Below, piece after piece: positions 6,884 to 12,852 of a DNA stretch of 14,669 nt. This DNA is from CAYFUF01 sp964394795 (GTDB lineage Bacteria > Bacillota > Clostridia > Tissierellales > Peptoniphilaceae): assembly GCA_964394795.1 (NCBI GenBank), contig CAYMYX010000035.1, positions 1 to 14,669 on the forward strand. Direction: 5' to 3'. The notes under the pieces were generated by a model. That model ran no database searches and was not told the DNA's origin. It saw nothing but the letters and a program-made list of their open reading frames with translations. The stretch's first letter is position 1. Every line of letters starts with the position of its first letter. The position numbers were made by a program, and so were the translations under genes.

Positions 6884-8161
6884 ATGAACAGAAAATATTT
6901 CAAATATATTCTCTATCCAATGTTGTTTTTAGCATTGCTTGCCCTAGCTCTTTTCTATATCTTTCTGTCTAACCTAACCTATCGAGAAAATCTTGAAACA
7001 GCACGAAGAGTCGCCCAAGTATACGATGGGCAATCCACGGAAGAAATTGACCGTTTGATCAGCTTACAGGGGAAGGAAGATTCGCTTACCGAAGGCATCC
7101 TTGTAACAAGACTAGATGATGATGGGACGTCGAGCGAAGAAAGTTTTAAAGATGGTGCAGGCAACACCTACATCGTTGAAGCCCAGAGGCCTACAGCATT
7201 ACAGCTGTTAAGTCAGCTGTGGCTACCTATCCTGACTCTTCTTGCTATAGCGGCGCTTATTTCTTGGGGGGCAATTAAACGGCTTAGGGATACAGAGACA
7301 GGACCTGTCCAATCCATGGTCTTTTACCTGAAGAGCCTGCTATCAGGTTCCTTTAATGAAAACACCGATTATACCCAAGTGGAAAAAGAGCTGGTTGCTC
7401 TTCTCGGCAGTGAAAAGCAAAAGACTGCTTTTAAGGAAGCTTTAAGTCAAGTTCGGGAGAACGAAACCCTGCGCAGGCAGTTCTCCGCCAATGTCAGCCA
7501 CGAGCTAAAGAGCCCTCTTACCTCCATCAATGGCTACGCGGAAATGATTGAGAGCGGCATGGCTGGTCCGCACGAGACCCAGAAATTCGCTAGTATTATT
7601 CACAGAGAGGGTGTCCGCCTCCTCAACATGATTAATGAAATTATTCAGCTGTCGAAGTTCGATACGGGTTACAGCGATTATGACGAACGAGCTGAGTTCT
7701 CGATGACCCAGCGCATCAAGGATGAGATTCAATCCATCAGTGTCCACGCTAGTAATCGAAATTTAAAGATCCATTTTGACAGCCCCGATATTCGCCTTTT
7801 TGGTAATGAACGATTGCTTGCCGATGTGGTGCGAAATCTCTTGAGCAATGCGGTGAAATACTCTAAAGTCGACGGAGGAAACATCTATGTTTCTCTGAAG
7901 GAAGAGGGTGACACTGTCCGTTTGGTTATCGAAGATGAGGGCTTGGGCATATCCAAAGAGGATCAAAATAGAGTATTCGAGCGTTTCTACGTCGTCGATA
8001 AGGCAAGGAACAAGAAGCAAGGTTCGGGTACAGGCTTGGGCTTATCTTTGGTCAAGCACACTGTCCAATCCCATGGTGGCCAAGTCTTTTTGGATAGCAA
8101 ATTGGGCCATGGCTCGAAATTTACCATCATCCTACCTAAGTATGGATTGCGAGAAGAATAA
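6884..8161 (+). CDS. phoR: Membrane sensor histidine kinase PhoR
   Basis: This kinase is predicted to phosphorylate the adjacent response regulator when phosphate is short, under PhoU/Pst control. I prefer ATG 6884 (425 residues) because GGGAGGGG (6874-6881) lies just upstream; the in-frame ATG 6872 would overlap that site. Two membrane helices (about 7-30 and 112-131) enclose a small extracellular segment of about 80 residues. A linker without an evident PAS or HAMP domain follows. The HisKA motif FSANVSHELKSPLTSI has phospho-acceptor H206. The HATPase domain shows the N box RNLLSNAVKYS (N318, N322), G1 box DEGLGIS, F box RVFERFY and G2 box GSGTGLGLSL. It lies 18 bp after phoP, so the two are co-transcribed. 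Confidence 0.92.
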   Translation: MNRKYFKYILYPMLFLALLALALFYIFLSNLTYRENLETARRVAQVYDGQSTEEIDRLISLQGKEDSLTEGILVTRLDDDGTSSEESFKDGAGNTYIVEAQRPTALQLLSQLWLPILTLLAIAALISWGAIKRLRDTETGPVQSMVFYLKSLLSGSFNENTDYTQVEKELVALLGSEKQKTAFKEALSQVRENETLRRQFSANVSHELKSPLTSINGYAEMIESGMAGPHETQKFASIIHREGVRLLNMINEIIQLSKFDTGYSDYDERAEFSMTQRIKDEIQSISVHASNRNLKIHFDSPDIRLFGNERLLADVVRNLLSNAVKYSKVDGGNIYVSLKEEGDTVRLVIEDEGLGISKEDQNRVFERFYVVDKARNKKQGSGTGLGLSLVKHTVQSHGGQVFLDSKLGHGSKFTIILPKYGLREE

Positions 8162-8174
8162 TATCGACTTATCG

Positions 8175-8240
8175 AAGAATCGATAGGAGAAGAAATTGGT
8201 GTAGTTGCCAGTTTTCTCATCTATCGATTCTTTTTTATTT
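8175..8240 (+). terminator. Long two-part terminator after phoR
   Basis: The outer stem AAGAATCGATAG (8175-8186) pairs perfectly with CTATCGATTCTT (8221-8232) and is followed by a T-rich run (to 8240). Inside it, GAGAA (8187-8191) can pair with TTCTC (8214-8218) and TGG with CCA, extending the hairpin. It closes the pst-pho cluster. Confidence 0.82.
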
Positions 8241-8242
8241 TC

Positions 8243-8263
8243 TTCTTCTGTATACTAGAAGAA
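8243..8263 (+). promoter_or_regulatory. Putative -10 box of glpK inside an inverted repeat
   Basis: TATACT (8251-8256) is a plausible -10 for glpK, 27 bp before the start. It is flanked by TTCTTCT (8243-8249) and AGAAGAA (8257-8263), an inverted repeat that would cover the -10. No good -35 is visible because the terminator T-run fills that space. I see no cre site. Confidence 0.4.
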
Positions 8264-8285
8264 AGAGACAGAAGAGGAGGGGATG

Positions 8286-9794
8286 ATGACGAAGTATCTG
8301 ATGACCTTCGATGAAGGAACGACAAGCGCAAGGTGCTTGATATTTGATGAAGAAGGAAATGTGTGTGCCAAAGCACAAAAGGAGTTGGGGCAAATCTTTC
8401 CCCAGCTGGGTTGGGTAGAGCAAGACGCGACAGAGATTTGGTCTACTCAGTTGGGTGTAGCCAGCGAGGCGATGGCCAAGCTCAACCTGACTGGGGAAGA
8501 CATCGCGGCAATAGGAATCACCAACCAAAGGGAAACAACGGTTGTTTGGGATAAGGCAACCGGCCAACCCGTTTACCATGCCATCGTTTGGCAGTGCCGG
8601 CGGACGGCGGAGATGACGAAGAAGTTAGCCGAGGAAGGGAAGACGGAATTTTTCCGGAAGAAAACCGGCCTTATTTTGGACCCCTATTTTTCCGCAACGA
8701 AAATCCGGTGGATTCTTGACCACATCGACAGAGGGCAAGAACGGGCTGAGGTAGGCGAGCTCCTCTTTGGTACCATCGACACCTGGCTCATCTACAACCT
8801 GACACGAGGCAGCGTCCATGTTACCGACTATAGCAACGCCTCAAGGACCATGCTTTACAACATCCACGACCTCGATTGGGATGACGAAATCCTAACCGAG
8901 CTCAATATACCGAGGGAAATGCTCCCCGAAGTCAAACCGTCTAGCGGCCTATTTGGCAAAACCAGCGCCAATTACTTTGGCAGTGAGATTCCTATCGGTG
9001 GGGTAGCGGGGGACCAGCAGGCGGCCTTGTTCGGCCAGGGGTGTTTCGACATGGGCGAGGCAAAAAATACCTACGGGACCGGTGCCTTCCTTCTGATGAA
9101 TACCGGGGATTATGCGGTGGAGTCTAATAACGGACTGATTACCACCATCGCCTGGGGGCTTAATGAAGGGAAGGTGACTTACGCCTTAGAGGGGTCCATC
9201 TTTGTGGCAGGATCTGCTGTTCAATGGTTGAGGGATAATCTCCGCATTGTGGACACGGCACAAGATACGGAGTACATGGCCAACAGAGTGGACAACACCG
9301 ACGGTTGTTATGTTGTTCCTGCCTTCACCGGTCTTGGCGCCCCCTACTGGGACCCCTATGCGAGGGGAACCCTAGTGGGCATTACTCGGTCGACCAACAA
9401 ATACCACATTATACGTGCAGTCTTGGAATCTGAGGCCTTCCTGTCCAATGACGTGCTTCAGGCGATGGCCAACGACTCTGGCATTCCCCTGAAGAAAATT
9501 CGAGTGGATGGGGGAGGAAGCGACAACAACTTCCTCATGCAGTTTCAAGCCGACATCAGTCAGGTGTCTGTGGAACGGCCCGAGATGTTGGAGACAACGG
9601 CACTGGGTGTTGCCTTCTTGGCAGGCCTTCATGCAGGAGTATGGGCCTCCCTGGATGATATTAGAGAGAGAATCAAAGACGGTAAGGTCTATACACCTAA
9701 GATGGATGTTGATCTCAGGGAGAAGAAGGTTCGCAATTGGAAGAGGGCTTTGGATCGGTCTCGGTCTTGGGCGGAAGACTACGAGGAGGAGTAA
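8286..9794 (+). CDS. glpK: Glycerol kinase
   Basis: It phosphorylates glycerol to sn-glycerol 3-phosphate with ATP in the cytoplasm (FGGY carbohydrate kinase family). Two adjacent ATGs exist (8283 and 8286). AGGAGG at 8275-8280 gives better spacing (5 nt) to 8286, yielding 502 residues, the normal size. Key motifs are FDEGTTSAR at the N-terminus (ATP phosphate site), NQRETTVVWDK (glycerol-binding Arg-Glu), DPYFSATKIRW (Tyr near the substrate), AGDQQAALFGQ (catalytic Asp), KNTYGTGAF, LEGSIFVAGSAVQWLRD, GLGAPYWDPYARG and VDGGGSDNNFLMQFQADI. The region that holds the HPr-phosphorylated His in enterococcal GlpK (HFYG) reads NYFG here (N229), and the E. coli FBP-binding loop GGKGGT is also absent. 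No glpF or glpO/glpD is adjacent, so it appears to be a stand-alone gene. Confidence 0.96.
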   Translation: MTKYLMTFDEGTTSARCLIFDEEGNVCAKAQKELGQIFPQLGWVEQDATEIWSTQLGVASEAMAKLNLTGEDIAAIGITNQRETTVVWDKATGQPVYHAIVWQCRRTAEMTKKLAEEGKTEFFRKKTGLILDPYFSATKIRWILDHIDRGQERAEVGELLFGTIDTWLIYNLTRGSVHVTDYSNASRTMLYNIHDLDWDDEILTELNIPREMLPEVKPSSGLFGKTSANYFGSEIPIGGVAGDQQAALFGQGCFDMGEAKNTYGTGAFLLMNTGDYAVESNNGLITTIAWGLNEGKVTYALEGSIFVAGSAVQWLRDNLRIVDTAQDTEYMANRVDNTDGCYVVPAFTGLGAPYWDPYARGTLVGITRSTNKYHIIRAVLESEAFLSNDVLQAMANDSGIPLKKIRVDGGGSDNNFLMQFQADISQVSVERPEMLETTALGVAFLAGLHAGVWASLDDIRERIKDGKVYTPKMDVDLREKKVRNWKRALDRSRSWAEDYEEE

Positions 9795-9830
9795 GATCCA
9801 CAAAGTTGTGAATTCTATACAAGAGGGTCG

Positions 9831-9859
9831 TTTACATTTTATTAGTTTTAACGAATAAT
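9831..9859 (+). promoter_or_regulatory. Predicted sigma-A promoter of the NCS2 permease gene
   Basis: TTTACA (9831-9836, 5 of 6) and AATAAT (9854-9859, 5 of 6) are separated by exactly 17 bp. The expected transcription start near 9866 leaves a leader of about 73 nt before the ATG at 9939. I do not see a purine riboswitch core in that leader. Confidence 0.65.
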
Positions 9860-9878
9860 TATTATTTCCAATATGTAG

Positions 9879-9893
9879 TAATGGAAACCATTA
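9879..9893. repeat. Perfect palindrome in the leader of the NCS2 permease gene, possible operator
   Basis: TAATGG-AAA-CCATTA is a perfect inverted repeat with 6-bp arms, lying about 13 bp after the predicted transcription start. TTTCCA at 9865-9870 and TGGAAT just after it add related half-sites. It has no T-tract. A repressor operator is the simplest reading; a small RNA hairpin is the alternative. Confidence 0.5.
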
Positions 9894-9938
9894 TGGAATA
9901 AAATGAAAGAAGGTTTTATTAATTATTAGGAGGTTATT

Positions 9939-11405
9939 ATGGCAAGAAATCAAAATCCTAAAGAACCGTCCAAAGTCACAGAAACACATGAAGTGTTGAT
10001 AGAAGAAGAAAAGGTCGAGCGCATTAACGTTCGCCAACCCCATACAGATCCGCAAGAGCAGCCTGTATTTGATGTTGACCCAGAAAGCTCCATTGAGCTG
10101 ACCTATGGTGTAGAGGAGAGACCGGATAATTTTCTAGAAACTCTCTTTTATGCTTTCCAGATTACCCTCGTCGATTTTACCCCCTTCATCTGGTCGGGTA
10201 TGTTTGTCGCCTTAGCCGGCTTACCGGAATCCGTCATCGTTACGATGATCAGCACCTGTTTCTTGGCCATGGGCGTAGGTACCCTAATCCAAACGACTAT
10301 CGGTAACCGGCTGCCCATCGTCCAAGGACCCTCATCTTCTGTATTGACAGCCATGGGCAACGTAACCGCAGTCTATGGCTTTCCGGCCATGTGGGGAGCG
10401 GTCCTTGTAGGCGGTTTGCTGGAATTCATTATTGGTACATCAAAAATACTCGGTAAGATTAGAAAGTTTATCCCAGCTGTCGTTACGGGCTCTGTAGTTA
10501 CAGTAATCGGATTCGTAGCGACGAATATTGCGATCACCTGGATTTTCTCCACGCAACACATGACAGACTTACTTTTGGCTTTAGCCGCCTTTGTAGTTGG
10601 TCTCTTCCTTAAGTTCCGATTCAAGGGAATCCTATCCAGCGGTTTCGTGCTTTTCGCCGTTATCATTGTTGGCGTAATCGCAGCAACACCGTTAGGTCGT
10701 TACAATTGGCAGATGGTCGCCGATGCGGACTGGTTTGCGATTCCTTCGCTCTTCCCATTCCAAGGTTGGGATGGGGTAGACGCACCTTTCCTTCTAATCC
10801 CGGCAGCAATTCTCGTCGGTTTTACGGGCTACATTGGATCCATGTTTGAGTCTATGGGTGACTTTGCCGCTACCTGTGCAGTCAGCAAAACCACCTATCG
10901 GGTCAAGCACATCAATAAAGGAATCGCAGCTGAGGGTCTGGGCTGTATGGCCAGTGGTGTCCTAGGCGCCTTGCCTGTCACCAGCTACACCCAAAATATT
11001 GGTATCATCGCTTCTACGGGAATCGCCAGCCGCTTTATCACTCAGGTTGCTGCAGTTATGTTCCTGTTATACGGCCTGTCACCAAAGCTTGCTACCATGT
11101 TGGCGGCAATCCCGAGACCGGTCGTTGGCGCCGTCTTTATCATCAGCGCGGCCTTGATCATGTTCTCCGGTATCGAAGTAGTTACTTCAGAAAAATCTTC
11201 TCTGGCTAACAACCTTATTGCCGGAACCACCATCGGCTTAGGCGTTATCCTTCCGGTTTACTCAAGGGGAGCCGGGGCGGAGTGGGTAGCTACCTTTGGC
11301 GACTTCGGTCGCATGTTCATGACCAGTAACATCTTCATCGCGGTCGTTGTCGGTATCGTGATGAATCTGCTTGTCCGCCATGTTCTGTTGCGAGGCAAGG
11401 AATAA
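9939..11405 (+). CDS. NCS2/NAT-family nucleobase permease (uracil-xanthine permease type)
   Basis: This is a membrane symporter that imports a nucleobase with H+ or Na+. The 488-residue product has an unusually long hydrophilic, Glu-rich N-terminus (about residues 1-65) before the first helix (about 66-90), then the typical NCS2 helix pattern. Family hallmarks are VQGPSSSVLTAMG (128-140), the substrate-site Glu in FESMGDFAAT (E304 with D308), the NAT signature Q352-N353-x-G355-x4-T360-G361 within TSYTQNIGIIASTGIASR, and PRPVVGAVFIISAALIMFSG (392-411). A Gln at the first signature position, where uracil-specific UraA has Glu, favours xanthine or another purine over uracil; this is inference only. 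AGGAGG (9928-9933) lies 5 nt before ATG 9939. The gene is monocistronic, with its own promoter and terminator. Confidence 0.92.
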   Translation: MARNQNPKEPSKVTETHEVLIEEEKVERINVRQPHTDPQEQPVFDVDPESSIELTYGVEERPDNFLETLFYAFQITLVDFTPFIWSGMFVALAGLPESVIVTMISTCFLAMGVGTLIQTTIGNRLPIVQGPSSSVLTAMGNVTAVYGFPAMWGAVLVGGLLEFIIGTSKILGKIRKFIPAVVTGSVVTVIGFVATNIAITWIFSTQHMTDLLLALAAFVVGLFLKFRFKGILSSGFVLFAVIIVGVIAATPLGRYNWQMVADADWFAIPSLFPFQGWDGVDAPFLLIPAAILVGFTGYIGSMFESMGDFAATCAVSKTTYRVKHINKGIAAEGLGCMASGVLGALPVTSYTQNIGIIASTGIASRFITQVAAVMFLLYGLSPKLATMLAAIPRPVVGAVFIISAALIMFSGIEVVTSEKSSLANNLIAGTTIGLGVILPVYSRGAGAEWVATFGDFGRMFMTSNIFIAVVVGIVMNLLVRHVLLRGKE

Positions 11406-11417
11406 AAGTAAAAGAAT

Positions 11418-11457
11418 AAACTGTGGAGAGGCGACTAAGCCTGTCCACAGTTTTTTT
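11418..11457. terminator. Shared terminator between convergent NCS2 permease and aminopeptidase genes
   Basis: AAACTGTGGA (11418-11427) pairs with TCCACAGTTT (11444-11453), and an inner AGGC/GCCT extends the stem around loop GACTAA. A run of T follows on the plus strand (11451-11457). On the minus strand the hairpin is followed by TTTATTCTTTT. It lies between the two stop codons (11405 and 11483), so it probably works in both directions. Confidence 0.87.
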
Positions 11458-11482
11458 ATTGGATAATTGGTATTGCAAGGTT

Positions 11483-12718
11483 CTAGATGGCAAAGTTGCC
11501 ATCGACGAAGACATCGATGGTTTCTCCATCGTAGGTTAAACCGGTAATGGACATATCTTCAGCACCAACCATGAAATCCTCATGGAGGAGGGAGTCGTTT
11601 CCGCCGGCTTCAACGATCTCTTCTTCGCTCATTTCCGTGCCGCCTTCTAAGGTTGTAGGGTAGCAGGCGCCAAAGGCAAAGTGGCAGGAGGCATTCTCAT
11701 CAAAGAGGGTGTTGTAGAAGAGGAGGTTAGAGTTGGAGATAGGGGAGTCGTAAGGGACTAGGGCGACCTCTCCTAAACGGCGGCCATTGGGGTCTTCATC
11801 AAAGAGCGACTTGAGGGCTTCGCCACCTTTTTTTGCGGTAAATTCGACGACTTCGCCATCCTTGAAGTCCAAGGTAAAGCCATCGATTAAATTACCGTTG
11901 TAGGCTAAGGGCTTAGTGGATACCAATTTTCCATTTACGCCCGTTCTAGAGGGAAGGGTAAAGACTTCCTCAGTAGGAATGTTGGGCAGGAAGCGAGTTC
12001 CCTTGGCATTATTGGAGGTGGCACTCATCCAGATATGCTTCTCCGGCAACTCCACAACAAGGTCAGTTCCATTGGAGGACTTGTAGTGAAGGGACTTGAG
12101 GTGAAGCTCGTTAAGCTTGTCGGCTTTTTGGGTCAGCGTATCTAAGTGGCTCTCCCAAGCAGCGACAGGGTCTTCCTCGTTCATGCGAGTGACATCGAAG
12201 ATTTGATCCCAGAGTTTATCTACCGCTTCCTCTTCGTTTTCAATATCAGGATAGATTTTCTTTGCCCAAGCAACGTTCGGTATGGAGACGACGCACCAGG
12301 AGACGATGTCATTCATGGTGTACTTGTCCAAGGGTTTCATCTTGGTGTTATTGGCCTTGCTGGCCGCAGCAATTTTGGCCATGTCGATGCCCTGAAGCAA
12401 CTCAGGGTCTTCGGAATATACGGAGATGATGTTGGCACCCTTTTCGTAGTAGTATTTGGCACGGTCAAAAGCCCAATCGGGGATGTTCTCAAACACTTCC
12501 ATAGGGGCGTTCTCATATTTTAGGCGGGTAAGCGGGTCATCCTTCCAGTTCATAATGACTTCGCTCGCTCCCCGTTCATAGGAGTAGGTAGCTAGGAGGC
12601 GGGCAAATTCAACGGCCTCTACCGGGCAAGTAATGAGGACAGGCTCGCCCTCTTGCACATTAACGCCAACCTCAACAACCAGTTTGGCGTAGTCTTTTAA
12701 CTTCGCTTGATCTTTCAT
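11483..12718 (-). CDS. M29-family aminopeptidase (AmpS/PepS/AmpT type)
   Basis: This is a cytoplasmic dinuclear-metal aminopeptidase that removes N-terminal residues from peptides. The 411-residue length matches the family. The N-terminal half (about 1-200) carries VEVGVNVQEGEPVLITCPVE and the downstream alpha/beta region. The C-terminal half holds the metal ligands: E250/E251 (NIPTEEVFT), E317 (LGEVALVPYDSPI), H346 (ASCHFAFG), and H379 with D381 (LLHEDFMVG), the same set and spacing as in the Thermus enzyme. The start ATG (12716-12718 on the plus strand) is preceded on its own strand by AAAGGAT, seven nt away. It is convergent with the NCS2 permease gene and divergent from pepF, another peptidase gene, so the two may share a role in peptide use. 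Confidence 0.95.
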   Translation of the reverse strand: MKDQAKLKDYAKLVVEVGVNVQEGEPVLITCPVEAVEFARLLATYSYERGASEVIMNWKDDPLTRLKYENAPMEVFENIPDWAFDRAKYYYEKGANIISVYSEDPELLQGIDMAKIAAASKANNTKMKPLDKYTMNDIVSWCVVSIPNVAWAKKIYPDIENEEEAVDKLWDQIFDVTRMNEEDPVAAWESHLDTLTQKADKLNELHLKSLHYKSSNGTDLVVELPEKHIWMSATSNNAKGTRFLPNIPTEEVFTLPSRTGVNGKLVSTKPLAYNGNLIDGFTLDFKDGEVVEFTAKKGGEALKSLFDEDPNGRRLGEVALVPYDSPISNSNLLFYNTLFDENASCHFAFGACYPTTLEGGTEMSEEEIVEAGGNDSLLHEDFMVGAEDMSITGLTYDGETIDVFVDGNFAI

Positions 12719-12756
12719 GTCATATCCTTTCTCAGTGCATTTTCAACGATATTCTC

Positions 12757-12785
12757 ATTATAGCGGAAGGCGAGACGAATGAAAA
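12757..12785 (-). promoter_or_regulatory. Predicted promoter of the M29 aminopeptidase gene
   Basis: On the minus strand TTTTCA (plus 12780-12785, 4 of 6 matches) is followed after 17 bp by a perfect TATAAT (plus 12757-12762). The start codon lies about 38 bp further on. Confidence 0.6.
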
Positions 12786-12789
12786 ATGA

Positions 12790-12827
12790 TATACTTAAGG
12801 AAGTGTTACTAACTCAATACCGAGTTA
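12790..12827 (+). promoter_or_regulatory. Putative pepF -10 and downstream inverted repeat
   Basis: TATACT (12790-12795) is a candidate -10 for pepF; no convincing -35 is seen 17 bp upstream. Just after the expected start site lies the perfect inverted repeat TAACTC (12810-12815), AATACC, GAGTTA (12822-12827). It could be an operator or a small 5' hairpin. The region overlaps upstream DNA of the divergent aminopeptidase promoter. Confidence 0.4.
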
Positions 12828-12852
12828 AAGGATAAACGAGAAAGAAGGAAGT

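Noticed and set aside
8235..8579. Minus-strand open frame opposite the start of glpK
   Set aside because: It overlaps the conserved GlpK N-terminus and the promoter region; no plausible start context.
9372..9803. 143-codon minus-strand open frame across the end of glpK
   Set aside because: It lies wholly antisense to conserved GlpK motifs; length is explained by codon structure of the real gene.
9831..9853. Possible Pho box before the NCS2 permease (TTTACA ... TTAACG)
   Set aside because: The repeats do not have the 11-bp period; TTTACA is better explained as the -35 box.
9845..9862. Possible PurR box (CGAA within an AT-rich stretch)
   Set aside because: Only one poor half-site (ACGAAT) is present, without the inverted partner at the usual spacing.
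9860..9938. Possible purine riboswitch before the NCS2 permease
   Set aside because: The leader lacks the conserved purine-aptamer core patterns and has no terminator hairpin; only a palindrome is seen.
12146..12523. 125-codon plus-strand open frame opposite the aminopeptidase gene
   Set aside because: The minus-strand M29 gene is full length with all metal ligands; this frame has no recognisable motif.
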